Origin: Caulobacter sp. Root655
Lineage (GTDB): Bacteria; Pseudomonadota; Alphaproteobacteria; Caulobacterales; Caulobacteraceae
Direction of reading: 5' to 3'
DNA length: 64,000 bases
NCBI RefSeq assembly: GCF_001427665.1
Contig: NZ_LMHC01000025.1
Span: 62,001 to 126,000, forward strand
The notes below the pieces were generated by a model. The model made no database searches. It was given only the letters and a program-made list of their open reading frames with translations, and was not told the DNA's origin. The first letter of the stretch is position 1, and each line of letters opens with the position of its first letter. A program made the position numbers and the translations under genes. Of this stretch, positions 33,105 through 41,600 are shown one piece after another.

Positions 33105-35129
33105 ATGAGCGAACCGTCCATCTTCTTCTTCGAGGTCAACGAACGGCAGGGGGTCTTCCACCGCCGCGCGTTCCTGATGGGCGGCCTGGCCGGCGGCGGA
33201 CTGTTGGCCCTGGGCGGTCGCCTGGCCCAGCTGCAGCTGGTCGAGGCCCAGCGCTACCAGAAGCTTTCGGCAGGCAACCAGTTCAACTACCGCCTGACGC
33301 CGCCGCCGCGCGGCCTGATCCTCGACCGCAACGGCGTGGCCCTGGCCTCGAACCGGCCCAATTTCCGGCTGCTGGTCACCAAGGAGTCCAAGGACTTCGA
33401 CGTCGAGGCGACGCTGGACGACCTGGCCCTGCTGGTGCCGATCGACGGCTCGCGCCGCGCCCGGCTGCTCAAGGACATCGCCCGGGCGCCGAAGAAGGCC
33501 CCGGTGGCGGTGATGGAGGACATGACCTGGGAGGAGTTCTCCCGCGTCAACATCCGCGCCCCGGAACTGCCCGGCGTCACCGCCGACATGGGCGAGGTGC
33601 GGGTCTATCCGTTCGGCGGGGCCTTCGCCCACGTCATCGGTTACGTGGCCAAGGTCTCGGACCGCGACCTGGAGAAGGCCAAGGACGAGCCCGACCAGGA
33701 CCTGCTGCACCACCCGGGCTTCCGGATCGGCAAGCAGGGGGTGGAGAAGGCCCTGGACCGCGAGCTGCGCGGCCGTCCGGGCGCCACCAAGGCCGAGGTC
33801 GACGCCCAGGGCCGGGTGGTGCGCCTCGACCCCGAGGGCGACATCCCGCCGACCGCCGGCAAGGAAGTGCGGCTGACCCTGGACGCCGACATCCAGAACC
33901 GCGCCCTGGAGGTGATGGGCGACGAGAGCGGCGCCATCGTCGTCATGGACATCCGCAACGGCGACCTGCTGGCCATGGTCTCGGCCCCCAGCTTCGACGC
34001 CAACCGCTTCGTCAAGGGGCTGTCGGGGCCCGAGTACAAGGCCCTGGCCGAGTACGAGCGCAAGCCGCTGCTGGACAAGGCGCTGAGCGGCACCTATCCG
34101 CCGGGCTCGACCTTCAAGCCGACCGTCGGCCTGGCCGCCTTGGCGGCGGGCGTCGATCCCGAAGCGCGGGTGAATTGCGGCGGCAGCTGGTACTATGGCA
34201 ACCGCACATGGCGGTGCTGGCAGAAGAACGGCCACGGCTCGCAGAACATGCACGAGGCCATCAAGAACTCCTGCGACGTCTACTTCTACCAGACCGCCCT
34301 GAAGGTCGGGCCGGACGCCATCGCCACGGCCGCCCGGGCCATGGGTTTCGGCCAGATCTTCGACATCGGCATTCCCGGCCAGAAGAAGGGCCTGGTCCCC
34401 GACCGGGCCTGGAAGAAGGCCGCCTTCAAGAAGAACCCCGCCAACCAGATCTGGTTTCCTGGCGAGACCCCCAGCTACGGGATCGGGCAGGGGGCCCTGA
34501 ACGTCAACGCCCTGCAGCTGGCGGTGATGACCTCGCGCCTGGCCAACGGCAAGAAGGCGCTCAATCCGCGACTTATCAAGTCGGTCGGCGGGGTGGAGCA
34601 GCCCAGCGGCGCGGCCGTGCCCGACCTGCCGTTCTCGATGGAGCACCTGGCCTATGTGCGCGGCGGCATGGAGGCGGTGGCCAACGACGTGCGCGGCACC
34701 GCCTATCGCCAGAGCCAGCTGGGCCTGGGCGACGTCAAGATGGCCGGCAAGACCGGCACGGCCCAGGTGCGCAGCTACGACAAGGTCGCCAACCGCAAGA
34801 GCGACAGCGTCGCCTGGCGACTCAAGGACCACAACCTGTTCGTGGCCTTCGCCCCCTATGACGACCCCCGCTACGCCGTCGCCGTGATCATCGAGCACGG
34901 CGGCCTGGGCGGCGCGACGGCCGGCGCCCCGCGGGCCCGCGAGGTCATGCGCGTGGCGCTGCTGAAGGATCCGGAGATCCGCGCCCGCATCGAGCGTCCC
35001 ATGCCGATGCCCGAGGCGCCGGTCGAGACTGGTCCCGACGGCGCCGTCGAGGGCGCGGCCCCCGAAGACCCGATCGAAGGCGCGCCGCCGCCGCCCACGC
35101 CGACGCCCGCGCCCGGAGCTCCCCAATGA
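33105..35129 (+). CDS. mrdA: Penicillin-binding protein 2 (class B transpeptidase)
   Basis: The 674-residue product has an N-terminal membrane helix (RAFLMGGLAGGGLLALG), a PBP dimerisation domain and a transpeptidase domain with nucleophilic Ser335 in PPGSTFKP, a later SxN-type motif (NSCD), and KTGTAQ at residue 549. It is the elongation-specific D,D-transpeptidase that cross-links new peptidoglycan with RodA. A Pro-rich tail follows (APPPPTPTPAPGAPQ). It starts four bases after mreD and its stop overlaps rodA (ATGA at 35126). Confidence 0.97.
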   Translation: MSEPSIFFFEVNERQGVFHRRAFLMGGLAGGGLLALGGRLAQLQLVEAQRYQKLSAGNQFNYRLTPPPRGLILDRNGVALASNRPNFRLLVTKESKDFDVEATLDDLALLVPIDGSRRARLLKDIARAPKKAPVAVMEDMTWEEFSRVNIRAPELPGVTADMGEVRVYPFGGAFAHVIGYVAKVSDRDLEKAKDEPDQDLLHHPGFRIGKQGVEKALDRELRGRPGATKAEVDAQGRVVRLDPEGDIPPTAGKEVRLTLDADIQNRALEVMGDESGAIVVMDIRNGDLLAMVSAPSFDANRFVKGLSGPEYKALAEYERKPLLDKALSGTYPPGSTFKPTVGLAALAAGVDPEARVNCGGSWYYGNRTWRCWQKNGHGSQNMHEAIKNSCDVYFYQTALKVGPDAIATAARAMGFGQIFDIGIPGQKKGLVPDRAWKKAAFKKNPANQIWFPGETPSYGIGQGALNVNALQLAVMTSRLANGKKALNPRLIKSVGGVEQPSGAAVPDLPFSMEHLAYVRGGMEAVANDVRGTAYRQSQLGLGDVKMAGKTGTAQVRSYDKVANRKSDSVAWRLKDHNLFVAFAPYDDPRYAVAVIIEHGGLGGATAGAPRAREVMRVALLKDPEIRARIERPMPMPEAPVETGPDGAVEGAAPEDPIEGAPPPPTPTPAPGAPQ

Positions 35130-36283
35130 CCCTCAGCGGCGGCCTCAGCCGGCCCGGCGAACGCGACCGGCCGATCATCAAGTTCATGGAGATCGACTGG
35201 ACCCTGTGCCTGGTCCTGTGCCTGATCGCCGGCACCGGCAGCATGATGCTGTTCTCGATCGCCGGCGCCTCGTGGGAGCCGTGGGCCGCCAAGCACCTGA
35301 TCCGCTTCGGCATCTATTTCGTGCTGATGATCGGCCTGGCGATGATCGACCTGCGGGTGTGGTTCAGCCTGGCCTATCCGGTCTACGGGGTCGGGCTGAT
35401 CCTGCTGGTGCTGGTCGAGGCGATCGGCGACGTCTCGCTGGGCGCCCAGCGCTGGCTGTCGATCGGCGGCTTCCGCTTCCAGCCGTCCGAGATCATGAAG
35501 ATCGGCGTCGTCCTGGCCCTGGCCCGCTATTATCACGGCCTGTCGGCCGACAGCGCCCGGCTGTCGTGGAAGCTGCTGATCCCCGCCACCCTGATCGGCG
35601 CCCCGACCTTGCTCGTCGCCCACCAGCCCGACCTGGGGACGGCGGTGCTGATCGCCGCGCCGGGCATCGCGGTGATGGTGCTGGCCGGGCTGTCGCTGCG
35701 GCTGATCATCGCCGGTATCGTCGCGGTGCTGGCGGCCCTGCCGCCGTTCATCTTCTTCGTGCTGCACGACTACCAGCGCAACCGGATCCTGACCTTCATG
35801 GACCCGGAAAAGGACCCGTCGGGCAACGGCTACCACATCATGCAGTCGAAGATCGCCCTGGGCTCGGGCGGGCTGATGGGCAAGGGCTTCGGCCTGGGGT
35901 CGCAGAGCCAGCTGAACTTCCTGCCCGAGAAGCAGACCGACTTCATCTTCGCCACCCTGGCCGAGGAGTTCGGCTTCATCGGCTGCTTCAGCGTGCTGTT
36001 CCTGTACGGCGTGGCGATCTTCATGGCCCTGCGCATCGCCTCGATCAGCCACAGCCACTTCGGCCGGCTGTCGGCGGCGGGCGTCACGGCGACCTTCGCC
36101 CTCTACGTGCTGATCAACGGCGCGATGGTCATGGGCATGGCCCCGGTGGTCGGCGTGCCGATGCCGATGCTCAGCTACGGCGGCACCGTCATGCTGACGG
36201 TGATGGTCGGGTTCGGACTGGTGCAGGCGGTGCGGGTGCACCGCTATACCGAGGTGACCAGCGGCAAGGGCTCGCTGATGTAG
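35126..36283 (+). CDS. rodA: Peptidoglycan glycosyltransferase RodA
   Basis: The 385-residue product is a SEDS-family integral membrane protein with about ten helices. Diagnostic segments are AQRWLSIGGFRFQPSEIMKIGVVLALARYYHG, HQPDLGTAVLIAAPGI, QSKIALGSGGLMGKG and MPMLSYGGTVMLTVM, as in RodA/FtsW. It polymerises lipid II for elongation together with PBP2 encoded immediately upstream, with which it overlaps by four bases. It is the last gene of the operon and is followed by a family E repeat. Confidence 0.97.
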   Translation: MTLSGGLSRPGERDRPIIKFMEIDWTLCLVLCLIAGTGSMMLFSIAGASWEPWAAKHLIRFGIYFVLMIGLAMIDLRVWFSLAYPVYGVGLILLVLVEAIGDVSLGAQRWLSIGGFRFQPSEIMKIGVVLALARYYHGLSADSARLSWKLLIPATLIGAPTLLVAHQPDLGTAVLIAAPGIAVMVLAGLSLRLIIAGIVAVLAALPPFIFFVLHDYQRNRILTFMDPEKDPSGNGYHIMQSKIALGSGGLMGKGFGLGSQSQLNFLPEKQTDFIFATLAEEFGFIGCFSVLFLYGVAIFMALRIASISHSHFGRLSAAGVTATFALYVLINGAMVMGMAPVVGVPMPMLSYGGTVMLTVMVGFGLVQAVRVHRYTEVTSGKGSLM

Positions 36284-36304
36284 TCAGGAGCGTCGAACCT
36301 CCGT

Positions 36305-36423
36305 CCCTCCCCCTCGTGGGGTGGCCTCCGAAGGAGGTCGGGTGGGGGATCGGTGCAGGGCGCCTGAAGTCAGCAGGCCCCACCCGTCGGCTTCGCCGCC
36401 ACCCTCCCCATAAAGGGGAGGGA
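36305..36423. repeat. Dispersed inverted repeat, family E, copy 2 (diverged)
   Basis: It starts with CCCTCCCCCTCGTGGGG and ends with CCCTCCCCATAAAGGGGAGGG, with GTCGGCTTCGCCGCC near the end and a CCGAAGGAGG inner hairpin, similar to the family E copies at 18471, 42730 and 63874 but with a divergent centre. It lies between the convergent rodA and DUF3224 genes. Confidence 0.75.
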
Positions 36424-36429
36424 AGACGT

Positions 36430-36903
36430 CTAGGGTTCCAGCGTGTAGTCCATCACGTAGAGGTGCTGGCCGTCCTTGATCTCGATCTTGAACGTCCCGG
36501 CCAGGCCCTTCAGGTCGCCGCCGCCGGAATCGGGCACGATCAGCACCTCCATCACCCGCTTGTCGCCCTGCATCCAGCCATTGTGGACCAGGGCGAAGCT
36601 GCCCTTGTGGCCGTCCAGGGTTCCGGTGACCCGCTCGACCGCGACATAGGCCGCCGAGCCGGGCTTGGAGCCGCTGGCCGCCAGCATCTCGGCCTTGCCG
36701 GTCCCGACCAGGGCGCCGGCGAAGGTTTTGTCGATCGTCAGCCGGCTGAGCGTCGAACCGTCGCTCTTGTCTTCGGTCACCGGGGTGATCTTGACCTCGA
36801 AGGTCCCGACGGCGTGATGGGGCGTCGCGGCTAGGGCGGTGGCGGTGGCGAGGAGAGCGGCGAGCATGGCGCCCGCCAAGGCGAGGGAAGATCGAACGAT
36901 CAT
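36430..36903 (-). CDS. Secreted DUF3224-like protein
   Basis: The 157-residue product has a signal peptide (MIVRSSLALAGAMLAALLATATALA) and a mature part TFEVKITPVTEDK, AYVAVERVTGTLDGHKGSFALVHNG and GTFKIEIKDGQHLYVMDYTL, which matches DUF3224 (allene-oxide-cyclase-like barrel). The ATG at 36903 was selected because the signal peptide starts there. Its function is unknown; a periplasmic barrel is likely. Convergent with rodA across a repeat. Confidence 0.78.
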   Translation of the reverse strand: MIVRSSLALAGAMLAALLATATALAATPHHAVGTFEVKITPVTEDKSDGSTLSRLTIDKTFAGALVGTGKAEMLAASGSKPGSAAYVAVERVTGTLDGHKGSFALVHNGWMQGDKRVMEVLIVPDSGGGDLKGLAGTFKIEIKDGQHLYVMDYTLEP

Positions 36904-37073
36904 GCTGAGACAGGCCTTTTGAAGAACGTTGTTCTTGCAATAGGGCAAGGTCGCCCTTTCGTCACGGCCTCTTGGAAACGCCGTTTGATGGGCTCCGCAA
37001 GTTGACGGATGCAACGTTGACGTGTCTAGATTGAAAGCGCACGGTTCGTCGTCGTTTCAATTGGGGACCATCC

Positions 37074-37427
37074 ATGAAAGCGCCGTTGATTACAGTGTGC
37101 CTCGCCATCGCGGTAAGCCTGTCAGCCACGGCGGGCGTTCAAGCCGGATCGAGCAAGCCCAAGGCGACGGACGCCTTGCGCCTGGACGTCTATGTCGTGC
37201 GCCAGCAGGCCGCGGAACGCGATCCGGGCTCCGAGCGGACCATCAGGCAAGAACGTGAAGACTGGGTGATGGCGCTGAACGCTCAGGCCATGCCGGCGAG
37301 GCAGTCGAAATCGCGCCTGTCGGCCGAAGACTGTGATCGCCGCATGAAGATCGCCGTCCGCCAGAAGGATTTCGGCTTGGCGACACGCGTCGCGGCGGCC
37401 TGCCCCTCGGATGGCGCCAAGTCGTAG
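37074..37427 (+). CDS. Hypothetical secreted protein
   Basis: The 117-residue product has a signal peptide ending near GVQA (MKAPLITVCLAIAVSLSATAGVQA). The rest is highly charged with two cysteines (DCDRRMKIAVRQKDFGLATRVAAAC) that could form a disulfide. The codon choice and composition look like a real gene, but no family is recognised. It is convergent with dinB (17 bases apart). Confidence 0.6.
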   Translation: MKAPLITVCLAIAVSLSATAGVQAGSSKPKATDALRLDVYVVRQQAAERDPGSERTIRQEREDWVMALNAQAMPARQSKSRLSAEDCDRRMKIAVRQKDFGLATRVAAACPSDGAKS

Positions 37428-37443
37428 GGGCGACTCGCGCGGC

Positions 37444-38700
37444 CTACTTCCCCTTCAGCGCCCGCCCGGTCACCACCGCCCCGGCCCCGAACCTCCCCCG
37501 CAGGCCGTCGATCACCGTCTCGCTCTTCAGCGCCTTGCGCTCGTCGCCGGCGAAGAAGTCGTCGGCCGCGCCCTCGGCCGAGACGAAGTCGGTCAGGCCC
37601 GCGCCGATCAGGCGATAGCTCAAGCCCTTGGGCTCGGCCGCCAGCAGCTCGCGGGCCACCTGGAACAGGGTGCGGGCGGTCTGGATCGGGACGGGCAGGG
37701 TGCGGCGGCGGGTGTGGATCTTGAAGTCGGGGGTGCGCAACTTCAGGGTCGCCACCCGGCCGGCCACGCCGCCGGCCCGGGCCTGGCGGGCGACCTTCTC
37801 GCACAGCGGCCACAGCTCGTCCTCCAGCGCCTCGCGCTGGTGGAGGTCGTCGTTGAAGGTGGTCTCGGCGCTGATGGTCTTGCGCTCCTGCTCGGGATCC
37901 ACCGCCCGCGCGTCGCGGCCGTGGGCCAGGTGATGCAGGCGCAGGCCGCTCGAGCCCAGCACCTTGACCAACCATTTGAGGTCGGCCGAGGCGATGTCGC
38001 CGACCGTGCGCAGGCCTTCCGAGGCCAGGGTGGCGACCGTGGCCGGGCCGACGCCGGGCAGGATCGACACCGGACGCGGGGCGAGGAACGCCTCGACGCC
38101 CGTCGCGCCGATCACCGAGAAGCCGCGCGGCTTGTCCAGCTCCGAGGCGATCTTGGCCAGGAACTTGTTGGGCGCCAGGCCGATCGAGACGGTGAGGCCG
38201 ATCTCGGTCTCGATCTCCTTCTGGGCCCGGGCCAGCATCACCGCCGGCGGCGCGCCGTGCAGGCGCTCGGTGCCCGACAGGTCGATCCAGGCCTCGTCCA
38301 GCGACAGCGGCTGCACCAGCGGCGTCAGGGCGTCCAGCTTGGCCATGATCCGCCGGCTCTCGTGCCGGTACTTGGCGAAGTTGGGCTTGATGACCACGGC
38401 GTCGGGGCACAGCTTCAGCGCCTTGTACATCGGCATGGCCGAGCGCGGGCCGCTCATCCGGGCGATGTAGCAGGCCGTCGTCACTACCCCGCGCTTGCCC
38501 CCGCCGACGATCACCGGCTTGTCGCGCAAGGTGGGATCGTCGCGCTTCTCGACCGAGGCGTAGAAGGCGTCGCAGTCCAGATGGGCCATGCTCAGCTGGC
38601 CCAGCTCCTCGTGGAAGATCACGCGCGGCGAACGGCAGGACGGACAGCGCGAGACCTTGGCCTCGCCCGTCGCCAGGCAGTCGCGGCAGAGGGATTTCAT
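37444..38700 (-). CDS. dinB: DNA polymerase IV (Y-family) with zinc-finger N-terminus
   Basis: The 418-residue product matches DinB: the palm segment DCDAFYASVEKRDDP at residues 42-56, the catalytic PLSLDEAWIDLSGT, the HhH region (ILPGVGPATVATLASEGLRTVGDI) and little-finger domain. Before the palm there is a 35-residue extension with CRDC and CPSC, a Cys4 pair likely to bind zinc; many alphaproteobacterial DinB proteins have this. It performs translesion synthesis. No SOS box of the GTTC-N7-GTTC type was found upstream. Confidence 0.94.
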   Translation of the reverse strand: MKSLCRDCLATGEAKVSRCPSCRSPRVIFHEELGQLSMAHLDCDAFYASVEKRDDPTLRDKPVIVGGGKRGVVTTACYIARMSGPRSAMPMYKALKLCPDAVVIKPNFAKYRHESRRIMAKLDALTPLVQPLSLDEAWIDLSGTERLHGAPPAVMLARAQKEIETEIGLTVSIGLAPNKFLAKIASELDKPRGFSVIGATGVEAFLAPRPVSILPGVGPATVATLASEGLRTVGDIASADLKWLVKVLGSSGLRLHHLAHGRDARAVDPEQERKTISAETTFNDDLHQREALEDELWPLCEKVARQARAGGVAGRVATLKLRTPDFKIHTRRRTLPVPIQTARTLFQVARELLAAEPKGLSYRLIGAGLTDFVSAEGAADDFFAGDERKALKSETVIDGLRGRFGAGAVVTGRALKGK

Positions 38701-38735
38701 GAGAGAGGAGCCTTCGCGGCCGGACGACCGCCTCT

Positions 38736-38886
38736 AAAACGGTTGTCATCCCGGACAAGCGAAGCGCAGATCCGGGACCGCCGGAAGCGTCTGCGTTCAC
38801 GCGTCGGTCCCGGATCTTCGCGCTGCGCGCCGCCCGCTGTCAGGCGGGCCGCTTGCGCGACCCGAGGCCGGGATGACAACCGTTCT
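38736..38886. repeat. Dispersed inverted repeat, family C, copy 2
   Basis: AAAACGGTTGTCATCCCGGA at the start and its complement at the end (CCGGGATGACAACCGTT) flank further inverted parts (GATCCGGGACCG with CGGTCCCGGATC), and a small CAGGCGGGCC hairpin lies inside. It sits between two minus-strand genes, dinB and a HAD-like gene. Confidence 0.85.
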
Positions 38887-38911
38887 AGGCTATAGGCGAT
38901 AGCCCCGACCT

Positions 38912-39559
38912 TCATGAGAACAGCTTGAGCTCGATGGCCGTCTTCAAGTCGGGCCACAGGTCGATGCGGGTGTGCCGCTCCGGCGCGCAGGGGGCGAGGG
39001 GGCGCAGGCGCGCGTCGGCCACCATCTGGAAGCGCGACACGCCAGGCGCGGTCTGGGCCACCGAGTCCAGCTGCGGCAGCAGGTCGTCGATGAACACCGA
39101 GGGCCCGGTGGTCCGCGCGGCCAGGTCGGCGGCGGGCGGGCCCTTGGGGCCGCTGTTGATCACCAGCGGATAGTCGAAGCCGTGGGTCTTCAGCCACCGG
39201 GCTCGCGATTGGCGGCCGTGCTCGGGGGCGTTGGTCAGGATCACCACGTCGGCTCGGGTCGACAGGTCGGCCAGGGCGTCGGCGGCCCCGTCGGCCGGCA
39301 GCAGGTCGCCCGACCCATCGCGGAAGAAGTCGTCGAACAGCGCCTTGCCGGCGATCAGGTCGACATGCTGGGTCTCGCCCGGCCGGTAGATGTTCTGGAA
39401 CAGGGCGTAGCGGTCGAATCGCAGCTCGAAACCGTGGCGCGCGATGAACGCGCCGAAGCCGGCCATGAACTGGGCCAGCACCTCATCGACATCGACGATG
39501 ACCAGGGGCGCATCGGGGCGCACGGCGCAGGCCTGAAGGTCGGAATAACTAGGGTCCAT
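38912..39559 (-). CDS. HAD-superfamily hydrolase-like protein
   Basis: The 215-residue product has HAD motif I (VIVDVDEV, with DxD), motif II-like VVILTNAPEHGR, a lysine/serine region (SGPKG) and motif IV-like VFIDDLLPQ, in that order. It is therefore probably a cytosolic phosphatase of unknown substrate. It is divergent from divK; the short interval contains the CtrA-type box. A longer upstream extension was rejected since the ATG at 39559 begins just before the first motif. Confidence 0.8.
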   Translation of the reverse strand: MDPSYSDLQACAVRPDAPLVIVDVDEVLAQFMAGFGAFIARHGFELRFDRYALFQNIYRPGETQHVDLIAGKALFDDFFRDGSGDLLPADGAADALADLSTRADVVILTNAPEHGRQSRARWLKTHGFDYPLVINSGPKGPPAADLAARTTGPSVFIDDLLPQLDSVAQTAPGVSRFQMVADARLRPLAPCAPERHTRIDLWPDLKTAIELKLFS

Positions 39560-39587
39560 GATCCAAGGTCGGTGTCGTAAAACGCGA

Positions 39588-39602
39588 TTAGCGCGGGCTT
39601 AA
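39588..39602 (+). promoter_or_regulatory. Candidate CtrA-binding box upstream of divK
   Basis: TTAG-CGCGGGC-TTAA matches the CtrA consensus TTAA-N7-TTAA in seven of eight positions. It lies 80 bases before the divK start. In C. crescentus divK transcription is known to depend on CtrA, so this box in an orthologous position supports conserved cell-cycle control. Confidence 0.6.
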
Positions 39603-39681
39603 GGATATTCGTGGCATCTGGAACCCAGAAGCGACGCGAATCCCTCACGCGCCGCCACGGACCGGAATGGTCGGGGTCAGG

Positions 39682-40050
39682 ATGACGAAGAAGGTCCTCA
39701 TCGTGGAGGATAATGAGCTGAACATGAAGCTGTTTCATGATCTGCTCGAAGCCCAGGGCTACGAGATCCTGCAGACCCGCGAGGGCTTGCAGGCTCTGTC
39801 GATCGCCCGTGAGCATCGCCCCGACCTGATCCTGATGGATATCCAGCTGCCCGAGATCTCCGGCCTCGAAGTCACCAAGTGGCTGAAGGAGGACGACGAT
39901 CTGTCACATATCCCCGTCGTCGCCGTTACGGCATTCGCCATGAAGGGCGACGAGGAGCGGATTCGCGAGGGCGGGTGCGAGGCCTATATCTCCAAGCCCA
40001 TCTCGGTGTCGCACTTCCTCGACACCATCACCCGGTTGCTGGAGAGGTAG
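39682..40050 (+). CDS. divK: Single-domain response regulator DivK
   Basis: The 122-residue product is a receiver domain with phospho-acceptor Asp53 (LILMDIQLPEISGLEVTKWL), acidic pocket ED at residues 9-10 and KPIS near the end. From memory it differs from C. crescentus DivK at only a few residues. It is an essential cytosolic signalling hub for cell-cycle polarity kinases PleC and DivJ. The ATG at 39682 (MTKKVLIVEDNE) was chosen over an upstream in-frame ATG at 39667. The pleD GTG follows five bases downstream. Confidence 0.97.
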   Translation: MTKKVLIVEDNELNMKLFHDLLEAQGYEILQTREGLQALSIAREHRPDLILMDIQLPEISGLEVTKWLKEDDDLSHIPVVAVTAFAMKGDEERIREGGCEAYISKPISVSHFLDTITRLLER

Positions 40051-40054
40051 GCCC

Positions 40055-41422
40055 GTGAGCGCGCGCATCCTGGTCGTCGACGATATCGAGGCCAATGTCC
40101 GCCTGCTCGAGGCCAAGCTTTCGGCCGAATATTACCAGGTCTCTACAGCCCACGATGGCCCGACGGCCTTGTCGATGGCGGCCGACGAACTGCCCGACGT
40201 CATCCTGCTGGACGTGATGATGCCCGGCATGGACGGCTTCACCGTCTGCAAGAAGCTCAAGGAAGACCCGGTCACCCGCCACATCCCCGTCGTGCTGGTC
40301 ACGGCGCTGGACGGCCGCGCCGACCGCATCCAGGGGCTGGAGGCGGGCGCCTCCGACTTCCTGACCAAACCCATCGACGACGTCATGCTGTTCGCCCGCG
40401 TGCGCAGCCTGACCCGCTTCAAGCTGGTGATCGACGAACTGCGCCAGCGCGAGGCCTCGGGCCGCCGCATGGGCGTGATCGCCGGAGCCGCCTCACGCCT
40501 CGACGGCCTGGGCGGCCGGGTGCTGATCGTCGACGACAACGAACGCCAGGCCCAGCGCGTGGCCGCCGAACTGGCGGTCGAGCACCGTCCGGTAGTCGAA
40601 TCCGATCCCGTGAAGGCCCAGATCAGCGCCGGCGGGCCGGTCGATCTGATCATCATCAACGCCGCCGCCAAGGGCTTCGACGGCCTGCGCTTCGCCGCCA
40701 GCCTGCGCTCGGACGAGCGCACCCGCCACCTGCCGATCCTGGCCATGGTCGATCCCGACGAGCGCCCGCGCCTGGTCAAGGCGCTGGAGATCGGCATCAA
40801 CGACATCCTGCCGCGGCCGATCGACCCGCAGGAGCTGTCGGCCCGGGTCAAGACCCAGATCCAGCGCAAGCGCTACACCGACTACCTGCGTCAGAACCTC
40901 GACCACAGCCTGGAGCTGGCGGTCACCGACCAGCTGACCGGCTTGCACAACCGCCGTTACATGTCCGGCCAGCTCGATTCGCTGGTCAAGCGCGCGGCCC
41001 TGGGCGGCGACCCGGTCGCGGCCCTGCTGATCGACATCGACCACTTCAAGAAGATCAACGACGGCTTCGGCCACGACGTCGGCGACGAGGTGCTGCGCGA
41101 GTTCGCCCTGCGCCTGGCCTCCAACGTCCGCGCCATCGACCTGCCTTGCCGCTACGGCGGCGAGGAGTTCACGGTGATCATGCCCGACACCCAGCTGGCC
41201 GACGCCCTGCGCATCGCCGAGCGGATCCGCATGCACGTGTCGGGCTCGCCGTTCCGGGTGGCTCACGGTTCGGAACTGCTGACGGTGACCATCTCGATCG
41301 GCGTCTCGGCGACTTTCGGCCCGAACGACACGCCCGAAACCCTGCTCAAGCGGGCCGACGAGGCGGTGTACGAGGCCAAGGCCTCGGGGCGGAACGCCGT
41401 CGTGGGCAAGGCGGCGGCTTAG
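40055..41422 (+). CDS. pleD: Diguanylate cyclase response regulator PleD
   Basis: The 455-residue product has two receiver domains (phospho-acceptor Asp53 in the first; a degenerate second around IVDDNERQAQRV) and a C-terminal GGDEF domain with active-site GGEEF at 368-372 and inhibitory I-site RAID at 359-362, numbers that match C. crescentus PleD. It makes cyclic di-GMP at the differentiating pole and controls the swarmer-to-stalked transition. The GTG start at 40055 has GGAGAGG just upstream within the divK end; the genes form one unit. Confidence 0.97.
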   Translation: MSARILVVDDIEANVRLLEAKLSAEYYQVSTAHDGPTALSMAADELPDVILLDVMMPGMDGFTVCKKLKEDPVTRHIPVVLVTALDGRADRIQGLEAGASDFLTKPIDDVMLFARVRSLTRFKLVIDELRQREASGRRMGVIAGAASRLDGLGGRVLIVDDNERQAQRVAAELAVEHRPVVESDPVKAQISAGGPVDLIIINAAAKGFDGLRFAASLRSDERTRHLPILAMVDPDERPRLVKALEIGINDILPRPIDPQELSARVKTQIQRKRYTDYLRQNLDHSLELAVTDQLTGLHNRRYMSGQLDSLVKRAALGGDPVAALLIDIDHFKKINDGFGHDVGDEVLREFALRLASNVRAIDLPCRYGGEEFTVIMPDTQLADALRIAERIRMHVSGSPFRVAHGSELLTVTISIGVSATFGPNDTPETLLKRADEAVYEAKASGRNAVVGKAAA

Positions 41423-41461
41423 GGGCTAGGCCCTAGGTTCATTCTCCAAATCCCCCAAAAC

Positions 41462-41590
41462 TCCGCTCTTCCCGGCGAAGGCCGGGATCCAGATGGAATA
41501 GCGGTGGGCCTGACGCCAAGAGCGCTGAGCCCTTCCAATCAACCACACCGCCAGGGGATCTGGATCCCGGCCTTCGCCGGGAAGAGCGGA
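41462..41590. repeat. Long inverted repeat with perfect 32-bp arms, family D
   Basis: Arms at 41462-41493 and 41559-41590 are perfectly complementary (starting TCCGCTCTTCCCGGCGAAGG). The 65-base centre contains GATGGAATAGC and no further strong structure. It lies between convergent pleD and the glutaminyl cyclase gene. A perfect arm of this length suggests a mobile or recently homogenised palindrome more than a simple terminator. Confidence 0.9.
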
Positions 41591-41600
41591 TCATGAAAGA

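Noticed and set aside
33027..35126. Antisense frame of about 699 codons over mrdA
   Set aside because: Low-complexity Gly/Asp/Val translation without domains; mrdA is clear.
38700..38740. LexA/SOS box for dinB
   Set aside because: No GTTC-N7-GTTC pattern was found in the sequence just upstream of the dinB start.
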